A DNA stretch of 64,000 nucleotides from Terriglobales bacterium (lineage in GTDB: Bacteria; Acidobacteriota; Terriglobia; Terriglobales; Acidobacteriaceae). Both the position numbers and the translations under genes were made by a program. Positions within the stretch are counted from its first letter, which is position 1, and each line of letters opens with the position of its first letter. The notes beneath the pieces are model-generated. The model made no database searches. It saw only the letters and a program-made list of their open reading frames with translations, and had not been told where the DNA came from. Below, piece by piece: positions 22,923-30,975 of this stretch. The stretch spans positions 1 to 64,000 of the forward strand of contig DATMAB010000007.1 of assembly GCA_035573675.1 (NCBI GenBank), in the 5' to 3' direction.

Positions 22923-24752
22923 TTGCTCGATTTTCTGGGTGATCTGCGGCGCACGCACACCTGCGGCGCTTTGCGCGCGGGCGATGCCGGCCGGCGCGTG
23001 GTGCTGATGGGCTGGGTGAACCGCCGGCGCGACCTGGGCAACCTGATCTTCGTGGACGTGCGCGACCGCACCGGCGTCACGCAAGTGGTCTTCAACAAGG
23101 AGCGCGACGCCCGGCTGCACGAGCGCGCGGGCGAGCTGCGCGGCGAGTACGTCATCGCCGTCATCGGGGAAGTGAAGCAGCGCGACGCGGCCACGGTGAA
23201 CAGGAACATCGCCACCGGCGAGATTGAAGTGGTCGCCCATGAGCTGCGCATCCTGAACGAATCCAAGACGCCGCCGTTCTCGCCCGCCGAGAGCGTGCTG
23301 GCGAACGAGGAAGTGCGGCTGAAGTACCGCTACATCGACCTGCGGCGCGCCGAGATGCAGGCCCATATCGAGTTGCGGCACAAGGTGGCGCTGGCCATCC
23401 GCAACTATCTTTCGTCGGCCGGCTTCTTCGAGATCGAGACGCCATTCCTCACCCGCTCGACGCCCGAAGGCGCGCGGGACTTCCTGGTTCCCAGCCGCGT
23501 GCATCCGGGGTCGTTCTATGCGCTGCCGCAGTCGCCGCAACTGTTCAAGCAGATCCTGATGATTTCCGGCTTCGACAAGTATTTCCAGATCGTGCGCTGC
23601 TTCCGCGATGAAGACCTGCGCGCCGACCGACAACTGGAGTTCACGCAAGTCGATCTGGAGATGAGCTATCCCCAGCCGGAGCGCGTCTTCGAGGTGACGG
23701 AAGGATTCCTGAAGGCGGCGTGGGCCGCGGCGGGTGTGGAGTTGCCCACACCGTTCCCGCGCATGACCTACGACCAGGCCATCCGGCAGTACGGCAGCGA
23801 CAAGCCCGACCTGCGCCTGCCGCCGCTCACCGATGTGCGCCCGTGCTTCCAGGCGTCGGAACTCGAGACGCTGAAGATTGCTTCGGGCCCGGTGGTCGCT
23901 ATCCGCATTCCGAAAGTCGGCGAGCTCTCGCGCAAAGAGCGCGACGAGATCAAGACGCTCATCGCCGACCGCAAAGAGGCCAAGGTCTTCGAGGACATCA
24001 AGCGCCTGGAAAAGTCGTTCCCGGAGTCGGTGGCGAAGATCCGCGCCGCCGCGAAATTCGAAGATGGCGACCTGCTGGTGATCGTCGCGGGCGACTCGCG
24101 CCCGGAGGCGCACAAGTCCGAAGGCGGCGTGAAGCCGGAAGTGAAGCAGCACGACTACGCCGTCTCCACCGCGGCCGGCGCGCTGCGCGTCGCCCTGGGC
24201 CAGAAATACGCCGAGCGCCATGGCGCTTTCACCGGCGACCGCAAGGATGCGAAGTCCTACCGCTTCCTCTGGGTCACCGACTTTCCCATGTTCGAGTACG
24301 ACGAGCGGATGCAGACCTGGGCGGCGGCGCATCATCCCTTCACCTCGCCGTACGAAGAAGACATCGCGCGCATGGAGCAGGACCCGGGTTCGGTCCGCGC
24401 CCTGGCGTACGACGTGGTGTTGAACGGCAACGAGCTGGGGTCGGGCTCCATCCGTATCCATCGCCAGGACGTGCAGAAGAAAGTGTTCCGCGCCCTGGGC
24501 ATGACGGACGAAGAAGCGCGACAGCGCTTCGGATTTTTCCTGGAAGCTCTGGAATACGGTACGCCGCCGCACGGCGGCATCGCGCTGGGCCTGGACCGCA
24601 TGGTGATGATCCTGGCCGGCGCCGACAGCCTGCGCGAGGTCATCCCCTTCCCCAAGACGGCGAAAGCGGTGGACCTGATGGTGGACGCCCCCACGCCGGT
24701 CAGCGAAGCACAGTTGAAGGAGCTGGGGATCGAGGTGGAGAAAAGGAAGTGA
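22923..24752 (+). CDS. aspS: Aspartyl-tRNA synthetase
   Basis: Encodes 609 residues, the bacterial type with an N-terminal OB-fold (RRTHTCGALR, GWVNRRRDLGN), class II catalytic core (FRDEDLRADRQLEFTQVDLEMS motif 2, ALGLDRMVMIL motif 3) and the GAD insertion. It may be of the non-discriminating AspRS/AsnRS kind, which cannot be settled by eye. The start is read as TTG at 22923 (giving LDFLGDLRRTHTCG) because this is the usual N-terminus and the upstream ATG at 22875 overlaps a TATAAT. The following gene starts 5 bases beyond the stop. Confidence 0.95.
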   Translation: MLDFLGDLRRTHTCGALRAGDAGRRVVLMGWVNRRRDLGNLIFVDVRDRTGVTQVVFNKERDARLHERAGELRGEYVIAVIGEVKQRDAATVNRNIATGEIEVVAHELRILNESKTPPFSPAESVLANEEVRLKYRYIDLRRAEMQAHIELRHKVALAIRNYLSSAGFFEIETPFLTRSTPEGARDFLVPSRVHPGSFYALPQSPQLFKQILMISGFDKYFQIVRCFRDEDLRADRQLEFTQVDLEMSYPQPERVFEVTEGFLKAAWAAAGVELPTPFPRMTYDQAIRQYGSDKPDLRLPPLTDVRPCFQASELETLKIASGPVVAIRIPKVGELSRKERDEIKTLIADRKEAKVFEDIKRLEKSFPESVAKIRAAAKFEDGDLLVIVAGDSRPEAHKSEGGVKPEVKQHDYAVSTAAGALRVALGQKYAERHGAFTGDRKDAKSYRFLWVTDFPMFEYDERMQTWAAAHHPFTSPYEEDIARMEQDPGSVRALAYDVVLNGNELGSGSIRIHRQDVQKKVFRALGMTDEEARQRFGFFLEALEYGTPPHGGIALGLDRMVMILAGADSLREVIPFPKTAKAVDLMVDAPTPVSEAQLKELGIEVEKRK

Positions 24753-24757
24753 AACCG

Positions 24758-25390
24758 ATGGTTTTACGGCGCGTTCGGCTCGCGGCCTGGATTGTGTCAC
24801 TAACGCTGCTATCCGCGTTAGTCGCCGTGGCAGGGCTGCTCTACTTGTTCGAACGCACCTTTTCGCGGGATCTCGACGCTTCGCTGAGGAGGGCAAGCGT
24901 CGAGGAACTCGCGACCGTTGGCAAGAAGGTCGTTGCGGATGCTGTGGTGATGAGAAGCGAAAATAAGTCGCGCGCTGACGCAGTTCCACTGCCGCAGGGC
25001 TACCTTGTGGCATATAAGCAGGATCCGGAAGGCTTCAAGGCTGACGCGAAACTCGCGGAAACGTGGCTTCATGCGTTTTTGGTCGCGCAGCGAGTACTTG
25101 AGTCTGGTCCAGAAGGGAAATGGGTGCGACCAAGCGATGCCCTTGACTTTGTAAGACCTACAAATCGAGTCGATGCATGGGGAAATGCTTTCTGTGTCCT
25201 GCGTCGCGAGGAGGTGGTAGCAGTCGTCAGCGCCGGAGCGACCGCTAAAGCATCGCCTAAGTGCCTCGATGTACGTATTGACGAGAGCGAACTGATGCTA
25301 TTGCCGAGAGGCTACCTTTTGGAAACGCCCGCCAGCAATTACGTGCTTATTCAGCAACGCCCCAGTCGCGAAGCGACGCCAGCTCGATAG
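24758..25390 (+). CDS. Membrane-anchored protein of unknown function, C-terminus replaced by mobile element
   Basis: Encodes 210 residues: an N-terminal membrane helix (about 8-30) and a soluble domain. The segment TNRVDAWGNAFCVLRRE resembles the DPWGNPY turn of type II secretion pseudopilins and could suggest a distant GspG-like fold, but this is weak. Codon usage is less GC-rich than in its neighbours, hinting at horizontal origin. The last nine residues (PSREATPAR) and the stop codon lie inside the inverted palindrome of the IS200-like element that begins at 25361, so the original C-terminus has probably been lost. A GTG at 24749 overlapping the aspS stop is an alternative start. Confidence 0.55.
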   Translation: MVLRRVRLAAWIVSLTLLSALVAVAGLLYLFERTFSRDLDASLRRASVEELATVGKKVVADAVVMRSENKSRADAVPLPQGYLVAYKQDPEGFKADAKLAETWLHAFLVAQRVLESGPEGKWVRPSDALDFVRPTNRVDAWGNAFCVLRREEVVAVVSAGATAKASPKCLDVRIDESELMLLPRGYLLETPASNYVLIQQRPSREATPAR

Positions 25391-25992
25391 CCCAGCACGT
25401 AAGTGCTGGGGTAGGAAGTTGGAAAGAAGAACCCGAGTCCCGAAGGGACGGCACCCATGCCGCAATCGCTGGTCAGCAACCGTGTGCACGTGATCTTCAG
25501 CACTCGGGAGCGCCGACCCTGGATCACGCTGCAGCATGAACAGCGGTTGTGGAACTACGTCCTGGGTATCGGCAAGAACAAGGGCATTCCCGTATTGGCA
25601 GTCGGCGGAATGGAGGACCACATTCACGTCCTGATCGCCCTGCCAGCGGCCGTGCCGCTCGCCAAGGCCGTGCAGATCATGAAGGCCAATTCCTCGCGCT
25701 TCATGCGGGAACGCGGGGCGCATTTCGAGTGGCAGCGAGGGTATGGCGGTTTCAGCGTGGGCGCCTCGGCGGTGGATGCGACTATCGAGTACATCCGCAA
25801 TCAGAAGAAGCACCACCAGAAACGGGACTTCAAGGCGGAGTTCCTGGCGTTCCTGAAGCGGTACGACGTGGAGTACGACCCGAGATACGTGTTCGACTAG
25901 GGTGCCGTCGCTTCGCGACTCGGGATTTCTTTGCAACCCTTACCCAGCACTTACGTGCTGGGCTATCGAGTTTCCGTCGCTTCGCGACTGGG
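25361..25992 (+). mobile_element. IS200-like element, copy 1, with nested inverted palindromes
   Basis: The transposase gene lies between 25-bp inverted repeats (25432-25456 and 25900-25924, 23 of 25 matching) that abut the ATG and overlap the stop. Outside them are 50-bp composite inverted units (25361-25410 and 25943-25992), each containing the 20-bp palindrome CCCAGCACTTACGTGCTGGG and a GTCGCTTCGCGAC hairpin, joined by CTATCGAG. Subterminal hairpins are a hallmark of IS200/IS605 and REP-associated elements. Confidence 0.75.
25457..25900 (+). CDS. tnpA: IS200/IS605-like Y1 transposase, copy 1
   Basis: Encodes 147 residues of the HUH single-strand transposase family. The metal-binding histidines are His55 and His57 (in GGMEDHIHVLI), and the catalytic tyrosine is Tyr112 with Gln116 in EYIRNQ, the Y-x3-Q spacing of IS608 TnpA. 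The N-terminal strand HVIFSTRERRPW is typical. It could equally be called a RAYT, since solo palindromes related to its ends lie downstream. All catalytic residues are present, so it may be active. It differs from copy 2 at eight of 147 residues. Confidence 0.88.
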   Translation: MPQSLVSNRVHVIFSTRERRPWITLQHEQRLWNYVLGIGKNKGIPVLAVGGMEDHIHVLIALPAAVPLAKAVQIMKANSSRFMRERGAHFEWQRGYGGFSVGASAVDATIEYIRNQKKHHQKRDFKAEFLAFLKRYDVEYDPRYVFD

Positions 25993-25996
25993 TTGC

Positions 25997-26262
25997 TTCG
26001 TATCAGGGCACGGCTTCAGCCGTGCCGCCCGGCGCAGTTAGAATGGCCGGCTTTAGCCGCTGCGGATCGGGAGTCTTACGAGAAACATTGTGAGTACATC
26101 AAGAAGAATCCCGTAGAGGGACGGCTGGCGAGGGCGCCGGAGGAATTTCCCTTTAGCTCCGCTTATCCCGGTTATGAACTTGACCCGCCTCCCCAGGGGC
26201 TAAAGCCCATTTGCTAGAGAGGGCTCGTTCGGCACGGCTGAAGCCGTGCCCTGATACGAACC
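25997..26262. repeat. Inverted REP-type repeats flanking a transposase remnant
   Basis: Left copy 25997-26065 contains TTCGTATCAGGG, the palindrome GGCACGGCTTCAGCCGTGCC and GGCTTTAGCC. Right copy 26191-26262 is the same set inverted (CAGGGGCTAAAGCCC, GGCACGGCTGAAGCCGTGCC, CCTGATACGAA). They bracket the RAYT-like fragment. Solo copies occur at about 18192, 27425 and 44682-44746. Confidence 0.75.
26071..26217 (+). pseudogene. C-terminal fragment of a REP-associated tyrosine transposase
   Basis: The 48 codons read ESYEKHCEYIKKNPVEGRLA and then PEEFPFSSAYPGYEL, which matches the end of RAYT proteins (YIxxNPVxxGLVxxPEDWPWSSA). The Tyr of EYIKKN corresponds to the catalytic tyrosine. The HUH region and everything before are missing; upstream is repeat sequence. 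The last residues (PPQGLKPIC) come from the flanking repeat. It is a decayed partner of the repeats on each side. Confidence 0.7.
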
Positions 26263-26271
26263 TACCCCTTG

Positions 26272-26860
26272 CCCAGTAAGAAATTAGAAAGAAGAACCCG
26301 AGTCCCGAAGGGACGGCACCCATGCCGCAATCGCTGGTCAGCAACCGCGTGCACGTGATCTTCAGCACTCGGGAGCGCCGACCCTGGATCACGCTGCAGC
26401 ATGAACAGCGGTTGTGGAACTACGTCCTGGGTATCGGCAAGAACAAGGGCATTCCCGTATTGGCGGTCGGCGGAATGGAGGACCACATTCACGTCCTGAT
26501 CGCCCTGTCGGCGGCCGTGCCGCTTGCCAAGGCGGTGCAGATCATGAAGGCCAATTCCTCGCGCTTCATGCGGGAACGCGGGGCGGATTTCGAGTGGCAG
26601 CGAGGATACGGCGGTTTCAGCGTCGGAGCATCGGCCGTGGAGGCGACCATCGAATACATTCGTCATCAGAAGGAACATCATCAGAAGCGCGATTTCAAGG
26701 CGGAGTTCTTGGCGTTCCTGAAGCGGTACGGCGTGGAATACGACCGGAAATACGTGTTCGACTAGGGTGCCGTCGCTTCGCGACTCGGGTTTTCTTTGCA
26801 ACCCTTACCCAGCACTTACGTGCTGGGCTATCGAGTTTTCGTCCGCCTACGGCGGACTGG
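26272..26860 (+). mobile_element. IS200-like element, copy 2
   Basis: Same plan as copy 1: 25-bp inverted repeats at 26297-26321 and 26765-26789, right palindrome at 26808-26827 and a GTCCGCCTACGGCGGAC hairpin ending near 26860. The left outer palindrome is collapsed to CCCAGTAAG (26272-26280), so the left end looks damaged. Confidence 0.75.
26322..26765 (+). CDS. tnpA: IS200/IS605-like Y1 transposase, copy 2
   Basis: Encodes 147 residues, 139 identical to copy 1, with His55, His57, Tyr112 and Gln116 (EYIRHQ) kept. The substitutions are scattered and mostly mild, which suggests recent duplication followed by limited drift rather than decay. The ATG abuts the left 25-bp inverted repeat, and the stop overlaps the right one exactly as in copy 1. 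Confidence 0.88.
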   Translation: MPQSLVSNRVHVIFSTRERRPWITLQHEQRLWNYVLGIGKNKGIPVLAVGGMEDHIHVLIALSAAVPLAKAVQIMKANSSRFMRERGADFEWQRGYGGFSVGASAVEATIEYIRHQKEHHQKRDFKAEFLAFLKRYGVEYDRKYVFD

Positions 26861-27004
26861 TGTTTGCTGTCGTCACGGCCGGTTCGCGCGCGAAAGGTCC
26901 GCAGCGGCTAAAGGCGGTCATCCTACCGTTCGTGTCGGCACGGTCGCTCCGCGAGTCGGGCCTGAAGGCCCGGCCTGCCAAGCGGTGTGCCGATATGAAG
27001 GCAA
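26861..27004. other. Spacer inside the repeat island
   Basis: No gene seen; contains degraded palindromic words (for example CGAGTCGGGCCTGAAGGCCCG) between the second element and the solo palindromes. Confidence 0.6.
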
Positions 27005-27333
27005 GGTGCCGTCGCTTCGCGACTCGGGTTTTCATTGCAACCCTTACCCAGCACTTACGTGCTGGGCTATCGAGTTGCCGTCGCTTTGCGACTGGTTGCC
27101 TGGTGTGGTCATCGTCTGATTCCGCACGGAAATGGGCGCCGCACCCAACCCAGCACTTACGTGCTGGGCTCTCGCTTCCTTCGGCGGACTGGGTGTGGCG
27201 GTGCAATCACGCTTGAGACCGGCCCCGAGTTCGGAAGCCGAACAACCACATGATCTTTTCCAGGCCGCCCGGGTCCCCTTGCCAGCACTTACGTGCTGGG
27301 CTATCGAGTTGCCGTCCGCCTGCGGCGGACTGG
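27005..27333 (+). repeat. Solo palindrome units derived from IS200-like right ends
   Basis: The 20-bp palindrome occurs at 27047-27066, 27149-27168 and 27281-27300 (first base changed in the last). The unit 27005-27095 is a complete right end without a transposase. Following hairpins are of two types, GTCGCTTTGCGAC and GTCCGCCTGCGGCGGAC. All are in the same direction as the right end of the full elements. Confidence 0.8.
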
Positions 27334-27499
27334 AGTGCCGGCGCAATAATGCTTGAGGCCCGACCCCGGGCTCGGAAGGCAGACAGCCAAGATCGTTTCT
27401 TCCCGGCCGGCCGCAATCCGCGCGGCTTCAGCCCGTGCCCTGATCCCAAAATGACTCACTGAACGAGCCCTCATTCAATCCGTCCGCACCGCTTGTCAA

Positions 27500-27560
27500 G
27501 AGCCAAAAAGTGTCATTTTTCCGCTATTTCATTGGCTGCAAAGCAAATATAATTTTAGGA
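27500..27560 (+). promoter_or_regulatory. AT-rich promoter region with TATAAT
   Basis: A perfect TATAAT at 27548-27553 lies in a rare AT-rich island. It is flanked by TGTCATTTTT (27511-27520) and AAAAATGTGACA (27561-27572), an imperfect inverted repeat that could be an operator. A transcript starting near 27560 would meet the terminator at 27627-27652 before the next gene. Confidence 0.45.
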
Positions 27561-27626
27561 AAAATGTGACAATGGTCCTATCCAACATGCTATTCTTAAC
27601 TTAGATAGTCAGAAAAGGAGAAAGAG

Positions 27627-27652
27627 GGGGACGCCGCCTGGCGTCCCCTTTT
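27627..27652 (+). terminator. Rho-independent terminator or attenuator
   Basis: Perfect 9-bp stem GGGGACGCC (27627-27635) and GGCGTCCCC (27640-27648) with a GCCT loop followed by TTTT. It lies 16 bp before the PD-(D/E)XK gene, and with the promoter near 27548 could define a transcript of about 90 nt. Confidence 0.8.
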
Positions 27653-27667
27653 CCATTTACCCCACCT

Positions 27668-28117
27668 ATGTCTCCTCTCATCAAGCATCCCAAGCGCCGC
27701 GGCGAGTGGGTCGAGCTGCAGTTCATGGCCCGCGCCGCTTCCCACGGCCTGACGGTTTCCCAGCCCTGGGGCGACAGCGCCCGCTATGACTTTGTGGTGG
27801 AGCACCGGGCCCGCTTCAGCCGGGTGCAGGTCAAGTCCACATCGTTCTGCAGCGGAGGCGCGTACGTGTGCAACACGATTTCCCGGCCGCCGGGGCGAAC
27901 AGACAACGGCACCGGTTACACGGCGGAGGAGATCGACTTCTTCGCGTTCTTCGTGATACCCGAAGACGTCTGGTACATCGCACCCGTCACAGCGCTGCGC
28001 CGGACGCGCTACGCGGCCTACCTGAATCCGCACGACCGCCGCAACAAGTACTTCCGCTACATGGAGGCCTGGCACCTGCTCAAGAAGGGCCCGGACGATC
28101 GGCGCACTTCCGGGTGA
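27668..28117 (+). CDS. PD-(D/E)XK nuclease-like protein
   Basis: Encodes 149 residues with the motif order of the PDDEXK_5 (I-Ssp6803I-like) family: GEWVELQFMARAASHG (Glu in helix 1), SARYDFVVEH (Asp) and RVQVKST (the E/Q-x-K element, with Gln in place of Glu). Such proteins are found free-standing in many bacterial genomes and in intron homing. Whether it cleaves DNA is unproven. It stands between the mobile island and mutL. No intron is visible. Confidence 0.7.
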   Translation: MSPLIKHPKRRGEWVELQFMARAASHGLTVSQPWGDSARYDFVVEHRARFSRVQVKSTSFCSGGAYVCNTISRPPGRTDNGTGYTAEEIDFFAFFVIPEDVWYIAPVTALRRTRYAAYLNPHDRRNKYFRYMEAWHLLKKGPDDRRTSG

Positions 28118-28153
28118 ATCCGCGGCCTGCTTTTCTTGGGGCACTCCAGTACC

Positions 28154-30109
28154 ATGGACGAGTCCATGGCGCGCATTCACATCCTGCCGGAGCACGTCGC
28201 CAACAAGATCGCGGCGGGCGAAGTGGTGGAGCGCCCGGCGTCGGTGGTGAAGGAGCTGCTGGAGAACGCTCTGGACGCCGGCGCGGGACGCATCCGGGTG
28301 GAGGTCGAGGCGGGCGGCAAGAAGCTGATCCGCGTGACCGACGACGGTTCGGGCATGGTGCGCGACGATGCTTTGCTGGCCTTCGAGCGCCACGCCACCT
28401 CGAAGATCAAGGACGCCGAAGACCTGCTGACGGTGGCCACGCTGGGGTTCCGCGGCGAGGCCCTGCCGTCGATCGCTTCGGTCTCGCGACTGCGGCTGGA
28501 GACGCGGGCCACCGCCGAAGCTGCCGGCACGGTGATCGAGATCGCCGGCGGCAAGATGCACAGGGTGGAAGAAGCCGGGCTGCCGGCGGGGACTTCGGTC
28601 ACGGTGCGCGACCTGTTCTTCAACACCCCGGCGCGCAAGAAGTTCCTCAAGGCGGAGGCCACCGAGCTTTCGCACATCGCGCAACTGGTGACGCACTATG
28701 CGCTGGCGCATCCGGAGAAGCACGTGGAGCTGCACTCGTCGGCCAACGCCATGCTGGTGGCCTCACCGGTGAAGACGCACGCCGAGCGCATGTTCCAGAT
28801 CTTCGGGCGCGAGATGCTGGAACAGATGGTGCCGGTGGCCGCCGAGGCGCAACTGGAGCGCGTGGGCCTGCCCGCGCCTCCGCCGTGGGTGATCGAAAAG
28901 CGAAAGAAACAGGGGGAGGAGTACGAAGCGCCGGAACCGGGAGCGATGCGGGTGCGCGGGTTCGTCTCAAGGCCGGAGTTGCAGAAGCTGAACCGGAACT
29001 CCATCTTCGTGTTCGTCAACGGGCGGTTGATCCGCGACCGGCTGCTGCAACACGCGCTCAGCGAGGCGTATCGCAACATCCTGCCGGGGGGAGTTTTTCC
29101 GGTGGTGCTGCTGTTCCTGGAGATGCCGGCGATGGAAGTGGACGTGAACGTCCATCCCTCGAAGACCGAGGTGCGCTTCCGGCAGCAGGGCGTGGTGCAC
29201 GACCTGGTGCGCGACACGGTGCGGGCGGCGCTGGTGGCTGCGCGTCCGGTGCCGCAGTTCACGCGCGAGATTGCGGCGCAGCCCACGGCGGCTGCGGCGC
29301 TGACGCCGGGAGCGGGCGGCGGAGTTGCTCCCGCCGGAGACGTGGCAGACTTTGCGCTGCAGCCCGAAGAGTTGCCGCCGCAGACGGCGCGGCTCGCCTT
29401 CCAGGGCGGGATCGAAGTGGAAGCGAACGCGGCCGTGCCCGCCGCCTCCGTCGCGCGTGCAGTGCCGGTCGCCGGCGGCGAGCGCTGCGGAGGAGCCATC
29501 GCGGCGGGAGCGTCGAACGGGCCGGCGGCTATCTCTTCGCTCCGGCCGCTGGGGCAAGTGCGCGATTCGTTCATCCTGGCGGTGGCCGAGGACGGGTTGT
29601 GGATCGTGGACCAGCACGTGGCCCACGAGCGCGTGCTGTTCGAGCGCGTGCTCAGGCAGCGGGGCGCCGCGCGCGTCGAGGGCCAGCGGCTGCTGATGCC
29701 GCTGATCGTCGGGCTGACCCCGGCGCAGCAGGCCGTGTTCGAGCAGATCGCCGACGAGTTGCGCGGCAACGGCTTCGAGGTCGAGCCCTTCGGCTCCCGC
29801 ACGCTGGCGGTGAAGACGGCGCCGGCGGGCGTCGAGGCTTCCGACATCGAGCGGCTGCTCACGGAATTGCTCGAGGGCTGCGAGCGCGAAGAGCAGGCTG
29901 TGAACCTGGAGAAGCTGCGCACGCGCATCGCGGCCTCCATCGCATGCCATGCGGCGATCAAGGTGAATACGCCGCTGGATGGGAAGAAGATGGAATGGCT
30001 GCTGGGCGAGCTGGCGAAGACGGAGTGCCCGTTCTCCTGCCCGCACGGGCGGCCGGTGCTGCTGCGGTATTCGCTGGAAGAGATCCAGAGAGCGTTCAAG
30101 AGGATATGA
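28154..30109 (+). CDS. mutL: DNA mismatch repair protein MutL (endonuclease type)
   Basis: Encodes 651 residues. The N-terminal GHKL ATPase shows ELLENALDAGA, DDGSGM and GFRGEALPSIASVSRL. The C-terminal domain carries DQHVAHERVLFE (the DQHA-x2-E-x4-E endonuclease motif with Val for Ala), SIACHAAIK and CPHGRP, so this is a nicking MutL as in bacteria without MutH. A Pro/Ala-rich linker (about 370-460) joins them. An ATG at 28166 (MARIHILPE) is an equally possible start. The stop overlaps the next gene by ATGA. Confidence 0.94.
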   Translation: MDESMARIHILPEHVANKIAAGEVVERPASVVKELLENALDAGAGRIRVEVEAGGKKLIRVTDDGSGMVRDDALLAFERHATSKIKDAEDLLTVATLGFRGEALPSIASVSRLRLETRATAEAAGTVIEIAGGKMHRVEEAGLPAGTSVTVRDLFFNTPARKKFLKAEATELSHIAQLVTHYALAHPEKHVELHSSANAMLVASPVKTHAERMFQIFGREMLEQMVPVAAEAQLERVGLPAPPPWVIEKRKKQGEEYEAPEPGAMRVRGFVSRPELQKLNRNSIFVFVNGRLIRDRLLQHALSEAYRNILPGGVFPVVLLFLEMPAMEVDVNVHPSKTEVRFRQQGVVHDLVRDTVRAALVAARPVPQFTREIAAQPTAAAALTPGAGGGVAPAGDVADFALQPEELPPQTARLAFQGGIEVEANAAVPAASVARAVPVAGGERCGGAIAAGASNGPAAISSLRPLGQVRDSFILAVAEDGLWIVDQHVAHERVLFERVLRQRGAARVEGQRLLMPLIVGLTPAQQAVFEQIADELRGNGFEVEPFGSRTLAVKTAPAGVEASDIERLLTELLEGCEREEQAVNLEKLRTRIAASIACHAAIKVNTPLDGKKMEWLLGELAKTECPFSCPHGRPVLLRYSLEEIQRAFKRI

Positions 30110-30975
30110 CGGAAAAGGAACTCCACGAAGCGCGGCGGGCGCGCTGGCGGCTGGACGGGCGCCCGGTGCGGACGGCGGACGACGCGGCCGGGTTCGTGGA
30201 GTCGGTGGGCATGTGCGCGCTGCATCCGCAGCCCGAGCTGCTGCTGCCCAGCTTCGTGGGGGCGTGGGTGGGCGGCGACGAGCGCCTGCCCACGGCGCAA
30301 CGCGCCTTCGAGGACGAGCGAGCACACGCGGCGCGTGAACTGGCGGTGGAGCTGCTGCGGCGGCGCGCGGCGTTCGAGTCCAATCTGCTGGGCGAGAACG
30401 TGCTGCTGGTGGCTGGTTCCGTCTTCCCATTTTTTTATGCGCTGAAGGGAGACAAGAATCCGCGGGCGGAGCTGAAGCCGGGGCGGCGGGAGAGGATCTC
30501 GCCGCTGGCGGCGGACGTGTTCGGCGCCATCCAGAAAGGCGGGCCCATGAGCAAGCGGCGGCTGCGCGAGGCGCTGGGCGGGGAGCCTTCGGAGGCGGCG
30601 CTGGACCGTGCGCTGGGCGAACTGTGGGCGCGGCTGCGCATCATGCGCGTCGATTACCGCGCGGGTGAAGGCGCGCTGTGGGATACGCTGCTGCGCTGGG
30701 CTCCGGAGGCGGTGAAGGAAGGACTGCAATTGAGCGTGGGCGAGGCGCTCTCGGCGCTGATTTCACGCTATCTCGAAGCGGTGGTGGCGGCCGAGCGCAG
30801 CGAGATCGAGAAGTTCTTTTCCTACTTCGCGCCGCGTTCGCGCGTGCGCGAGAACATCAACGCGCTGCTGGGTGCGCGGGAACTGGCCTTCCACAGCGTG
30901 GGCGCGAAGACGCTGCTGGAGCTGGCTCCGGTGCGCGAAGCCGGGCGGCGGACCGTGGCGGCACAGAAACCATGA
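30106..30975 (+). CDS. AlkZ/YcaQ-related winged-helix protein
   Basis: Encodes 289 residues. The N-terminal ARRARWRLDGRPVRTADDAAGFVESVGMCALHP and internal MSKRRLREALGGEPSEAALDRALGELWARLRI look like the repeated winged-helix layout of the AlkZ/YcaQ interstrand-crosslink glycosylase family, but the catalytic QxQ-type signature of AlkZ is not seen. The translational coupling to mutL and cmk suggests cotranscription and perhaps a DNA-related role. The name is a family-level guess. Confidence 0.5.
   Translation: MTEKELHEARRARWRLDGRPVRTADDAAGFVESVGMCALHPQPELLLPSFVGAWVGGDERLPTAQRAFEDERAHAARELAVELLRRRAAFESNLLGENVLLVAGSVFPFFYALKGDKNPRAELKPGRRERISPLAADVFGAIQKGGPMSKRRLREALGGEPSEAALDRALGELWARLRIMRVDYRAGEGALWDTLLRWAPEAVKEGLQLSVGEALSALISRYLEAVVAAERSEIEKFFSYFAPRSRVRENINALLGARELAFHSVGAKTLLELAPVREAGRRTVAAQKP

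Noticed and set aside
26808-27300. CRISPR-like array of 20-bp repeats
   Set aside because: Spacing is irregular (about 219, 82 and 112 bases), repeats are full palindromes and end parts of IS200-like units; no cas genes.
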